The position numbers and the translations under genes are program-made. Of a stretch of 64,000 nucleotides of DNA, positions 45,217 to 56,429 are shown piece after piece. The notes under the pieces were generated by a model. The model was not told the DNA's origin. It searched no databases and was given only the letters and a program-made list of their open reading frames with translations. Origin of the DNA: Tricholomella constricta (Eukaryota; Basidiomycota; Agaricomycetes; Agaricales; Lyophyllaceae); NCBI GenBank assembly GCA_013368375.1, contig JAACJP010000038.1, positions 248,001 through 312,000 of the forward strand, in the 5' to 3' direction. Positions within the stretch are counted from its first letter, which is position 1. Each line of letters begins with the position of its first letter.

Positions 45217-45614
45217 GACAGGTATAGCGAGGGGAGTGCGAAAGCCTGCGAAATTGCGAGAGCTGTCTTTTTAGCCCCGAGTCCGCTTTGACTGTGGCAT
45301 TTCGAACAACAACCGTGGAGAGGTCCACGCTTGGAGGGCCATCCTAAGGTAGGGCCATCCTCAGGTCAAAGCTGTGGCGGCGGGCAAAGCAGCATTTCCA
45401 GCTTTAGCCTAATGTCGATGATTATTGATTAGTTTAGTGCAAAGGTAGATAAAAGCCGTACATTGAGTAGCTCGTTCCGTCCCGGGGGGGGAGACAAGGC
45501 CAAGGTATCGTCGAGGGTCAAATTGTGCCGTCGCTCGAATTAAGGTTGGAGAAAGACAATAGAAGGATAAGCCTTCCTTGTGAAGAACATATTGTAAGTA
45601 AGGAGAATTTGTAA
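45217..45614. other. Intergenic
   Basis: About 400 bp upstream of the preceding minus-strand gene. A short direct repeat AGGGCCATCCT occurs near 45339 and 45353. No gene. Confidence 0.5.
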
Positions 45615-46716
45615 TTAGTGGGCCCGTGCTTTGCCCTTGCGAATGGTATTGTAAAGATGGAATATTGTATCGAAGCAGGGAGGGGAAACTACGGTAGCGT
45701 ATTTCAGAAAAAAAGCTTGCCCCGCGAAATCAACTGCGAGGGGCTCCGCCCAACGATGCTCGAGCCATTCGGGCCATCCTCCTGAGTAGAGTTCCAGTGT
45801 ATTCCCGAGCTCGACCCCGTACACTCCGAGCTCGACCTTGAAGTCCAGCAGATGGACGCTGCGATCGCCACGTCGAGGAAAGACAGCTATTTCAACGTGG
45901 CTGTGGGCATCCTGTAGACAGCTCAGTAACAAATCGACCAGATGATTATTCGAACTGACCGATTTCCAGATAAAGAGTCGCACACCACATGTAAAGTCCC
46001 TATCATTTAGAGCATAACCAGTGACAGTGTTGTTCGAACGTTGTGCGGGCCGAATGGGGGAAGATGCAACAAGAGTGGCAGACGACGAGGGAAAGTCGTC
46101 ATACGTAGGACTCGTCGGTGGAGACAAACTCCAGCTAGCCGCCTGCGGAGAAGGTGGAGCCCGACTGGGTACTGATGAGGTCGAAAGTGGCTGGACGGGC
46201 CCTGTTCGGTTTGTGCGCCGGGGCTGAGGTTGGAGCTCCTCACGAATATTGAACCATGCTGCCAACTCGGTGGCATCATGGAGGATCTCCGCGTCTAACG
46301 AGGTATGCGTTAGCCAAGTGAACGTCCAGGGCGCATTCTTCTTCTTCTACATGTCGATCAAATCAGGCGAAATGTTAGACGCACTAGAAAATGCCACTTA
46401 CCACCATCTGGAACCACCGCCCGATGTTTGAGTGCTCCAAGACGTCTCCCTTCCCCGAGGCTGATTTTCCCGTGCACACTTGTGGCGTTCGGTAGACCCA
46501 ACCGTGGACTCGGCGCTGCTCGTTGTACGGCGCCGCGAGGAATTCGATAGCTTTCGTGATCCGCTCTTCGTTGACTTTGTTGGCAGCAGATTTATTCAGG
46601 CCATGGAGTGCTGGGTCAGCGTCGGTGAAGGGTCCAAAGCGATGGGTGACAGGTAATCGTTGAGAGTAGGGAGCAGCTTGACGACGTCCTGTCGTAGAAG
46701 AAGCAGTGCGAGGCAT
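45615..46716 (-). CDS. Uncharacterised protein, transposon neighbourhood
   Basis: Two exons. The first, MPRTASSTTGRRQAAPYSQR to RWFQMV, contains KVNEERITKAIEFLAAPYNE. The second contains LTHTSLDAEILHDATELAAW, a Ser/Pro-rich linker, then YALNDRDFTCGVRLFIWKSV, LLSCLQDAHSHVEIAVFPRR and LLDFKVELGVYGVELGNTLE, ending RKGKARAH. The C-terminal half looks like a folded domain. No family assigned. Confidence 0.55.
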
Positions 46717-46929
46717 TAATAATAATAAGATGTCGACGTTATAGTCCTCACCGATCGTGCGCCCTTTAAAGTTCCTTGAGAGGCTTTGGAAGGCCAAAGC
46801 GAGGCAGTCTGGGCCAGTCAAAGCAGAACAATATATCGTAAATGTAGGTACAAGCGCTCTAGATATAGACGATGGGCTAAATAACATAGAAATAAAAATA
46901 AAGGATTATAGCGATGATAGAAGTAAAAA

Positions 46930-47480
46930 TTAGTACAATAGCGAATTCAGCACGTCGGCGGCACATCGGAATCCAGTGCCCAAGGTGAGCGCCAGGCTGA
47001 AAAAAAATCCAGGGGCGGCCCGAGAAATAAAGCTGCTTGTGGTTGACGAAGTGAGTGAGGAAAAGTAATCACTGCCGACACCAAGTCGAACAGGCGGGAG
47101 ACGAACGTCTGTCCCGATGTTGATGGGAAAAGGCGGGGGTGCTTGATCCATGGAGGCGGACGATCTACATGAGAGGAGGAGGGAGGATTCACTGCCGACG
47201 CCACGTCGAGCAGGCGGGAGACGAACGTCTGTCCCGATGTTGACGGGAAAAGGCGGGGGTGCTTGATCCATGGAGGCGGACGATCTACACGAGAGGAGGA
47301 GGGAGGATTCACTGCCGACGCCAAGTCGAGCAGGCGGGAGACGAACGTCTGGCCCGATGTTGATGGGAAAAGGCGGGGGTGCTTGATCCATGGAGGCGGA
47401 CGATCTACACGAGAGGAGGAGAGAATTCACTAGCACTGCCGACGCCAGGTCGAGCAGGTGGGAGACAAACGTCTGCCCCG
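46930..47480. repeat. 120-bp tandem repeat, three copies plus a partial
   Basis: Units start at 47070, 47190, 47310 and, shortened, 47434, each beginning CACTGCCGACRCCA. The period is 40 codons, so the minus strand stays open (46930-47436) and would encode MDQAPPPFPINIGTDVRLPP repeats. Whether this is translated is unknown. Confidence 0.9.
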
Positions 47481-47693
47481 ATGGTGATGAAGTTCAAGAG
47501 AATGGGAAGTCAAAAAGTGGTTGGCGTCCGCCCGGGCATTGCCGAAAGGTCACACGCTTGCTCAGCCACTGGGCCCAAGCGCGGAAAAATATTTTTCAAA
47601 CTCAGCGCGCAAGTGCAGAGTCGACGACACGTCTCCCTTCAGCATCATTCGCTGCATCCTCAACGCTGCAGCTGCTTGGCCCGATCTCCTCTG

Positions 47694-48253
47694 CCACCGA
47701 GATATACCTTTGGTATTCTCGTTCAGCTCGACGTGACGTCGGCTGATTGCAAGCACTCCTTTAGATTACGTCTTTACACTTTCGTATACACTCGTTTCAT
47801 TTAACTTGAGCTTTAAAGTTCAAAACCACGATCAACGGTAAGTTTTTCTCATCTATGTAACTACTTACTGTCAACTAATCTTCACAGCCTGCGGACGTTC
47901 CTTCTACCCAGATTGCAGTTTGAGATATACCTTTGGTATTCTCTTTCGGCTTGACGTGACGTCGGCTGATTTCCATCTGTGGTCTTCTTCAACCAACGCG
48001 GCGATTCGTCATAGCCTACGGACTCTTTGACCACCCACATCGCACCTTGAGTTCAAAAGTTCGTCATCACAATCAACGGTAAGCTTATTTCATTTTTGTA
48101 ACTACTGACTGTCGACTGATCTTCATAGCCTGCGGACGTTTCTTTCAGCCCACTTCCCACCTTTGAGATTTACCTGTGGTATTCTCTTTCGGCTCGACGT
48201 GACGTCGGCTGATATCTATCTGTCGTCCTCTTCAACCAACGCGGCGATTCGTG
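47694..48253 (+). promoter_or_regulatory. Triplicated leader with CRE-like palindromes
   Basis: Three related units start near 47699, 47922 and 48164. Each has GATATACCTTTGGTATTCTC or a near match, then a GACGTGACGTCGGCTGA site (47730, 47953, 48196). The first two continue with ATCAACGGTAAG...CACAG or ATAG followed by CCTGCGGACGTT, which look like a donor and acceptor. The third leads into the start codon at 48254. Probably a duplicated promoter/5' leader. Confidence 0.65.
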
Positions 48254-50461
48254 ATGTCGAGCCAGGAACTCTTCCCCCCAAGGCCGGAAGACCTGTTGGC
48301 GAACCCTGGACAACTCCTGCGTCTGAAAACTCAATTCAACCCAGCTAGTAAGTTCTTTTCCCTCTATGTTTAACAATTGTTTTCACAGTTCGTCAGATAT
48401 TCGGCCGACCGATGGCTTAGTCGCTGCCATCGTTGGGGAGGGGAACTATGTAGTGACTTCGCCGAATTCTAAGAGACTACGGGATCCGCCTCTGGGGGGA
48501 GATCACCCGGTGTTCCTGCGCGAGGATCTACGCTATGGAGATGACGACCCACTTATGTGGCCGCAGCCTTACATCGCGGATCTCCCATACCTTTCAGTCA
48601 TTCGTTATCCACCCCGCGATCGCAGTGACCCCGTGGTAATAATGTGGTGGCTCCCTGCAGAAGCCGAGTTTGTGTGCGAGGACCGTCTATTTTATCAGAT
48701 CGGGCGCTTCTCTCATGATATGCTCAACCGCCTTCGAAGACCCTGCATTGTGCTGATGGAAAAAGCGCGGAGTGCCATCTACGACGATTACTACCCAGCT
48801 CGGGAGATCCCTCCCATCCTAAATTCTTTTCTTGATCGACTCACCTCCTTACCGACGACGTTCAGTCGTGCACGACTCGCCGTACACGAGGTTCAACGTC
48901 TGTACTCCGAGCTACAAGCTGCGCTCGACTGGCGGGACATTTATCAACCGCGTATTCGTGGCCTGTTAGAGGTGGATGCAGCGACGCCAGTCGCACCGGT
49001 AATGGGGGCATTCACTACCAATGTCGGCGTCTGCGAGGAATTATTTAGGGCAAAAATACCTGTATTCCTTGTTCACGACAGTGTGGATGTCCTTACGCTG
49101 TGCATCAACGAAGTGGTGACTGCAAAGCGCGCCGAAGGTTTCATTCCGCTCGCTGTGGCCAAGCCCTCCTACAAGGTCGTCTATCGCGGGTCTGCGACGC
49201 AACTGGCCAAATATACGGCAATGCGGCGCTTCACTCGATATTTCCACACAACCTGCAACCCGTTCAATGCCCACCGGATGGAGCGACCCGTGGTTCCACC
49301 TCCCGATGTGCCGATGACAGATCGTCAGGCTCGGACGCAACGGTACAGCCCATGTAAGTTCTTATCTCAATGATTTACTTATCTACAACTGACAAGGACA
49401 TTATAGACGCCCAGCGCAAGAAGAACAAGGCCATCTACGAGCCACAGGGTCGTAGCAAGTTCGAAGATCTGCCGGACGCCATCCTTCCTCCCGCGATCCC
49501 GGCATGGCGTGATGCGCTGCGCAGCGTCGATCAATCGCCCAGCAACTTCGTCAACCAAGATGTTCTGGGCTCCGATTTCGGGTACGCATTCCCGGAACCG
49601 GCGTCGTTCATTGCCTACGAGAAACGAGACCGGCGTGCATCGACCCTCCGTGCCTGGCTGCGTTATCGCGTGGTTCTCATCCATCGCCTCAGTGTCAACG
49701 ATTCGAATGCGCGGCCGATGTCTGGGAGGGCTTGGAGAGATTTGCTTGGGCTCGACTGGCTGCAAGATAGCTCATCCGGCGCCGATAGGAAGAGAGGGGA
49801 TCGTCAGACGAAGAGCGCGACGCGCCTGGAGCTGTTGTCTGACTTTCTCCAGAACTGCCTGAGCGCCGAGGACACCTCAAACGGCGAAGTTGCCCATGGT
49901 AGCGAAACTTGGCAGGGTAAACCATTCGGGGATCTTCAGGACAAGGACTTCGAGGAGATCTTGTGGGAGCTGGCGGAGCTTAATTTTCGCCAGGAGCTCC
50001 TCGCGTTGCAAATTCTCATCCGTCGTGGGGCCGCCGACTTCGATCTTGGGCGAGAACAACAACGTGTCGCCGATTGCTTTCCCGGAGGACAACTCCTCGC
50101 CGCGCCGCTCTCTGAAGCAAATCACGGCATCGCGAGTCACGATGAAGAAGAACGCTGTCGCTACCTGTTGGAACTTCAGCGGCTCATGAGGCCTTGGCCC
50201 GGCAAACAGCCAGCCATCCTCCACGTCGACAGTTGGCGATGGAAGGCAGAGGAAGTTCGACATTTGGAGGAAGCCATTGCGAAGTACTACACGCAAACTT
50301 TCTTCAATCACTTCCGCCGCGCGCCTATCGTTCCTCGTCGTCTTTCTCACGACGTACCCGGCTTTGAGCCCCCGCCGCCCCTTCTCGAGCACTTGAATCC
50401 GGCGCCCAACATCTGTTATGACATGACGCAAATAGTACCTTTTGACCAGCTGATGCTATAA
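48254..50461 (+). CDS. Uncharacterised 701-residue protein upstream of a KDZ transposase
   Basis: Three exons (48254-48347, 48397-49353, 49407-50461) join in frame to 701 residues, starting MSSQELFPPRPEDLLANPGQ. Ordered segments: IVGEGNYVVTSPNSKRLRDP, IMWWLPAEAEFVCEDRLFYQ, FSRARLAVHEVQRLYSELQA, APVMGAFTTNVGVCEELFRA, IPVFLVHDSVDVLTLCINEV, then GRSKFEDLPDAILPPAIPAW, RAWLRYRVVLIHRLSV, WRDLLGLDWL, FEEILWELAELNFRQELLAL and PAILHVDSWRWKAEEVRHLE. No signal peptide, helix bundle or catalytic motif could be named. It lies 520 bp upstream of KDZ transposase A on the same strand and appears intact. Its job may be tied to the transposon, by position only. Confidence 0.75.
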
Positions 50462-50982
50462 AACAAACACAGCTATTACTACCATCCAAGCGCACAAGTA
50501 TTACCATCCAAGCGCACGTATATTTTTGAATTTTTGACATTTACATCAACGTTATCTCACCTAGGTAAAGAGATAACGAATCATACTTATAATTTCCCTC
50601 GCACAGTTGCCTTCATAAGTTCGGGTCAGATCTTCGATCGCCCACACGATCTGCTCTGGCAGCAATCGTGAGGTCCCAGACTGCTGCCTATTGTTATAAG
50701 TTCGGGTCAGATCTTCGATCGCCCACACGATTTGCTCTGGCAGCGAGCGTGAGGGCCCTTGTTCTCGTTGTGGCCAGAAACGTCCCCTTGTTCTCTTGTT
50801 CCGCGTGTCTCCGCGCACAGGCCACTTCATTCTGCTGTTATTGTATTTCCTCCCCGATCGATGTCGAGGAGTCGTTGCCGTACAATGCTGCCACCATTAT
50901 TGTTCTCGTGCTGGCCAGAGAGATTTTATTTCATACTAACGCGCACGCACCACTCGTTCTGTAGCTAGCCCCTTCCTGTCCA
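50462..50982. other. Spacer with two direct repeats
   Basis: Copies of about 60 bp at 50615-50675 and 50696-50756 share GTTCGGGTCAGATCTTCGAT, GCCCACACGAT and GCTCTGGCAGC. They lie between the 48254 gene and the KDZ start and could carry transposase or regulator sites. Confidence 0.8.
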
Positions 50983-53900
50983 ATGTCCTGTACCCACAAG
51001 CGTCGAGGAGTCGTTGGCCGTTACGACAGCGAGTCCGACAAGGAGGATGACATTGAATTGAACAGGGCAGTGTTCGCAGCCGGGAGCACGACAACGCGCA
51101 CATTCTACAAAACCACGGCAAAGCGTCGACGGGTATCACCTGCCACATCTTCCACATCTATTCCGCCCTACAAACCCACTTCACCCACCGCCGAACCCGA
51201 AGTAAAGCCAATTAGGAAACAAGTACGTGTATCTTCATCACTGGGGCAGAAGGTTTGCTGATGGAACGCAGGGCGCGTCAGTAATGATGGAAACTTTTTC
51301 GAAAAGCTTCGATATTCTACAAGACGCGATTTTATCGACCGAGTCCCATCCTCATATCGGACAGGACTGTCCCTGCGGCGCGGCTGCTGGTGCTTTTCGA
51401 TGCACAGAATGCTCTCAGTGCGATCTCCTATGTCAGGAGTGCATCATCGTAGCACATGAAAGTCAACCGTTCCACTTCCTCCAGCGATGGACAGGCAGTT
51501 TCTTCCAGCGCGTATCACTTTCTGAATTGGGCTTCGTTATGACGTTAGGACACTTTGGCAGGCCGTGCCCCAATGCACTGCCCACCTCAAGCGGCCGCCC
51601 TACAGTCGTCGTCCATATCAACGGTGTTCATCGCATGCAAATCAAATATTGCCATTGTGAGGCTTTGTCCGATGCAGAGCAACTGGTACGCGCCCGGTAC
51701 TTCCCCGCAACTATCAAGCGACCGGAAACCGCTTTCACGTTCTCGGTACTCAAGCACTTTCACATCAGCAACTTGACGTCGAAGAAGTCTGCCTACGACT
51801 ATTTTGGCACCCTTCGCAGCCTTACCAATAATGCTGTCCCCCAGGACGTGCCGGTATGTATCTTACTGTATATTGTACTGCAATGGCTGACTTCTACGAT
51901 GCACAGGATCGGTATCGCGAGTTTAATCAGGTCTCACGTGTATGGAGCCACCTCGCTATTGTGAGACGGAGTGGCCAGGCCCACAACATCGACAAGATTC
52001 TTACCCACCGACGCCCAAACTCTCTCACTGTCCGATGTCCAGCTTGCCCTGAGGTCGGCTTCAACGTAGACCGCGCTGCAAATGACGATGAAACGTGAGT
52101 GACTCTTGCAATGCACATTACCGTTGCTTGACCAAATATAGTCACAAGTACACCCTATTTCTTTCTACCGATGGAAACTTCCGACTCCAGCGCAAGCATA
52201 AGAACGATGATCCGGATGACACGGCTCTGAACAACGGTAACGGCTATTTTGTACCGACAGAGCCATTCAAGGGCTATCTCAAAGGGGTCGGCATTCATCC
52301 GGAAGAGGTTCGTTTCTCCTCAGCTATCGTGGCCGTCGTCTCATAGTGTATTTCGCAGGAACCTACCTGCCCTCACCTCAAAGCAGCAAAGATGCAAAAC
52401 ATTGCGAAGTTCAAGAATGCCGTGGTCAGCGGCGTCGTGGCCTTTCAATGTGCTCGCCATGGCTGTTACATGCCACAGGGAACGGTAGACCTCACTAAAG
52501 GCGAAGCGTAAGCTGCTTGTGCTTATTTGAAACACTCGAATATCAACTGACTCCGCCTTGCAGGTTCGCGAACACCGATTATGCGTTAGCCCACACGATT
52601 GCCGAGGCCAGCCACCTGCGCTGGATAATGATCAGCTACGATATATGGTGCGATCATCTTGTTCAAAGTTGAATGGTCAGGAACTAACGTGGAAGGCATT
52701 TACTTTAGGTGTCAATATTGTATCAACCTTGAACGACGGTTCATGAAATGGTTTCCTGACGTCGTGCCTTTGCTCAAGAAGATTCGGGGCGCAATTCCCA
52801 AGATGCACGTCGTGAACCATGTCCTGATCTGCATGCTTTTGTGGGCCTTCAACTACTTGAAGTATTCTGGCGAGACTTGGGGCGAGAACATCGAAGGTGG
52901 ATGGGCGGAACAAAATCAATCTGCAGGGAGCACCAAGGAGCAGAACGATGGTCATCGTCACGACAGCCTCGACGATTTTTTCGGATATTGGAACTGGACG
53001 AAAGTACATCAGATCGGTCAGTATTGAATCCATCGGTGAAGAATATATCTGATTTAGATATACAGCCGCAACACTTCATCGTATGTATACCGCGTGCGTC
53101 AAGACCCTTCAAACGCGGGAGGAGGATTTTGCTGCATTGACTAATATGCATGCGCCGGATCTAATCGCACGGTGGGAGACAATGGATACAAGGCCGAAAA
53201 TCGTCTCGAAAGGAGTTGTGCAGAGTGTATATGAGGTACAGCTGGAAGGAGGTAAGTCGACACGAAAATCCATGTCTTCAAGATCTTGACCATCTCGAAG
53301 GGCCGCCGTCATTCAACCGGGTGTATCAAACGTTAGCAAGCGCTGAATTGGCTGCCTCCAGTAGTAACGATAATGGAGCCGGCCTTGCATCATTCTTAAA
53401 CAGAGCGCTACAGCTGGAGGAGAAACAGTGCGTATACTCGTTCTGCGCACGTCTGCATATCTAACGTAGTATGTTACAGGGTCCAGTTATCCTCCAAGTC
53501 CAAACCCGATGCTCAGACGTCAAGCTCACGTGCCAGGCTTTCTCAAGAGCTTGCGAGTTGGCGTCAAGAGCAGCTGACGATGTTTCCTGCTCTCTTAAGC
53601 GAGGCGAATTCGACAGAAGCCATTGCAGCTGAGGACATCCCTCTGTTGCTACCTTCCGACTTTCCCGTGACTCGACGCAGCGCCATAGGGTTGGAGTCCT
53701 TGGCTCAGGTCGAATACCAACTGCGCGAAGGTCAGGCCCATGACGCCCTCGCTGAGGTCCGCTTAGCTATCAAGACCGTCAACGCTAACCTCCAATTCAA
53801 GCAAAGCTTCGTTCACGGCCAACGTCCCAGCACGCGCGCTCAGCAATATCTTGGCACCCTTCAAGCACAAAAGACCTCAGCAATGGAGCGGTACCAACGC

Positions 53901-54419
53901 GTGTACAAAAAACTCCTCGCGCTCGGCCTCGACCCCAATGACAAGGCATTGCAGCCTTTGCTCAAGGAACAGCTGTGGCAGAAGAACGTGACGGAACGCC
54001 ACAAGTTGGGTGATGCAAAGAAACAAGACCCGTGGTTCTGGCATGTTGGGCGACGTATTGGCATGACCCAAGAAGAGGAGTCGGAATGGAGCCTCGAAAG
54101 TAAGTGTTCTCAGATGGTTCACCTTGCTCAATGCTGATGGATGGCAGTGGATCGGGTGAAGTGGTTTCGCGATCGAGCAGCGCGTGACAGATCACGAGAG
54201 GAGAAGGAGATTCTGCAAGAGGAGTTTCGACGCAGCGTGGCGTCGTTTTCGAGGATGGCAGACGTCTGGGGTGAGCTTGGGATGGCGACGAAAGGCGGGC
54301 GAGCGGCGTACTGCCACCGACAGGCTGCCATGTATAGGCGACTGGCGACAGACTGTCAAGCCGCAGCCTATACTGTGGATTTTATGCATTATCCGATGCT
54401 AGTCAGCGTCGAAATATGA
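50983..54419 (+). CDS. KDZ transposase A with CxC2 cysteine cluster
   Basis: Multi-exon gene from MSCTHKRRGVVGRYDSESDK to YPMLVSVEI-TGA. KDZ (Kyakuja-Dileera-Zisupton) enzymes are cut-and-paste DNA transposases expanded in basidiomycetes. Seen: the CxC2 cluster (CPCGAAAGAFRCTECSQC, LCQECIIVAHESQPFHFLQR), YCHCEALSDAEQLVRARYFP, LFLSTDGNFRLQRKHKND, AFQCARHGCYMPQGTVDLTK, catalytic SYDIW-CQY across an intron, PKMHVVNHVLICM, the acidic GENIEGGWAEQNQSAGSTKE, and the KDZ C-terminal helix QSFVHGQRPSTRAQQYLGTL. Introns have usable GT-AG ends and no internal stop was noticed, so the enzyme may be functional. Terminal repeats not found. Confidence 0.92.
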
Positions 54420-54504
54420 TGCATCGCAGGCGGACACAGACGTCAACGGATACTCACCGTGGGTCAGGGTCCAAGTACTTATTCCCTGCCGTCCTTCCTC
54501 GTGA

Positions 54505-56300
54505 AGATTGATGTATCAATTACGGGGCCGCCAATCAATGCATTCCTTCACTGACCGAAAGTGCCATAGACTAGTGATGCATCGAGCCACCATTAGCAAT
54601 GTCCCTACTGAAGCATTACTGACGGGGCACCCTTGTACGTGCATCAGCTTACCCTCTGGTATGAGTTATACATCACTGACGAGGAGCTCCTTTGACCGAT
54701 GATGCATCGAGCCACCGTTAGCAACGTCCCTACCAAAAGATTCCTAAAGGGGTGCTTTCCGTATTCAATATCCATCTATTATGCATCACTGATGGAGATT
54801 GCCTTTGACTAGTTATGCATCAAGCCACCATCAGCAGTGTCCCTACGAAAACATTACCGACCACCCCTCGACCGTACATCAGCTTGTTATGCATTCTGAC
54901 GGGGAGCTCCTTCGACTGATGATGCATGAAGCCACAGTTAGCAATATCCCTACCGAAGCAATACTGACAAGGCGCCCTCATCTGTACAGCTTACGCTTTA
55001 TATGTTATGCATTACTGACGAGGAGCTCCTTCGACCGATGATGCATCAAGCCACAGTTGACAACGTCACCGAAGCAATATTGACGGGGCCTCTCGTTCGT
55101 ACATCAGTTTATGCTCTATACATTATACATTACTGACGGGGAGCTCCTTCGACTGATGACGCATCAAGCCACAGTTAGCAACATCCCGGGACTACCGAAG
55201 CAATACTGATGGGGCGCCGCTCGTCTGTACATCCCTTTACCCTCTATATGTTATGCATCACTGACGGGGAGCCCCGTCGACCGAAGATGCATCGAGCTAC
55301 CGTCAGCAACATCCCCACCGAAGCAGGGCGCCCCTCGTCCGTACATCAGCTTGTTATGCATTCTGACGGGGAGCTCCTTCGATCGACAGTGATGCATCAG
55401 GCCACAGTTGACGACGTCCCTACCGAAGCAATATTGACGGGGCCTCTCGTCCGTACATCAGCTTATGCTCTATACATTATACATTACTGACGGGGAGTTC
55501 CTTCGACCGATGATGCATCAAGCCACAGTCCGGGACTACCGAAGCAATACTGACGGGGCGCCCCTCGTCCGTACATCAGCCCACGCTCTATATATTATAC
55601 ATTACTGACGGGGAGCTCCTTCGACCAATGATGCATCAAGCCACAGTTAGCAACATCCCGGGACTACCGAAGCAATACTGACGGGGCGCCGCTCGTCCGT
55701 ATATCAGCTTCCGCTCTCAGGCTCTATATTATACATTACTGATGGGGAGCTCCTTCGACCGATGATGCATCAAGCCACAGTCCGGGACTACCGAAGCAAT
55801 ACTGATGGGGCGCCGCTCGTCTGTACATCCCTTCACCCTCTATATGTTATGCATCACTGACGGGAGCCCCGTCGACCGAAGATGCATCGAGCTACCGTCA
55901 GCAACATCCCTACCGAAGTATCACCGATGGGCATCTCTCGTGCGTGCGACTGCTTACCCTCATGGTTATGCATGACTGACAGAAAGTGCCATTGAATAGT
56001 GATGCATCAGCCCTACCGAAGCATTACCAACGGGGCATCTCTCATGTATATTACAGGTCACCGTATTGGCTCAACATATGTTATGCATCGCTGATGGAGA
56101 TTGCCTTTGACCAGAAATGCATCGAGCCACCATTGGCAATGTCCGTACTGAAGTGTTACTGACGGGGCACCTTTCACATGTATGATGGTCTCACCCTCCA
56201 TGTATTATTGCATCACTGACGGAGATTACAATTTACTAGCAATGCATGATGCCACTGTCGAGCACATTACCGCGACAAAGCATTATTGACGGAGCGCCTC
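54505..56300. repeat. Satellite of about 15 units of 110-130 bp
   Basis: Each unit carries GATGATGCATCAAGCCACAG, then AACATCCCTACCGAAGCAAT, ACTGACGGGG and CTCGTCCGTACATCAGCTT, with a GACGGGGAGCTCCTTCGACC link. GATGCATC boxes recur roughly every 120 bp from 54575 to 56240. A longer block near 55212-55320 is repeated at about 55808-55910, so the array has higher-order structure. It fills the gap between the two KDZ stop codons. Confidence 0.9.
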
Positions 56301-56429
56301 AGCATGCTGTTTGTGTATGTAGCCTGCGCACGCGTGTATAGAGCAATCAATTGTTTCTAAGTTCACCAGGAGCACGTCGCTGCAAATACTAATGGCAATT
56401 CAATCTGTACACGGACTAAGTTGATAAGA

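Noticed and set aside
36300..46800. Terminal inverted repeats for the Plavaka element
   Set aside because: No convincing inverted pair was found by eye. Only a motif cluster on one side was reported.
54505..56300. CRISPR-like array
   Set aside because: Units are diverged throughout, there are no short constant repeats with unique spacers, and the host is a eukaryote.
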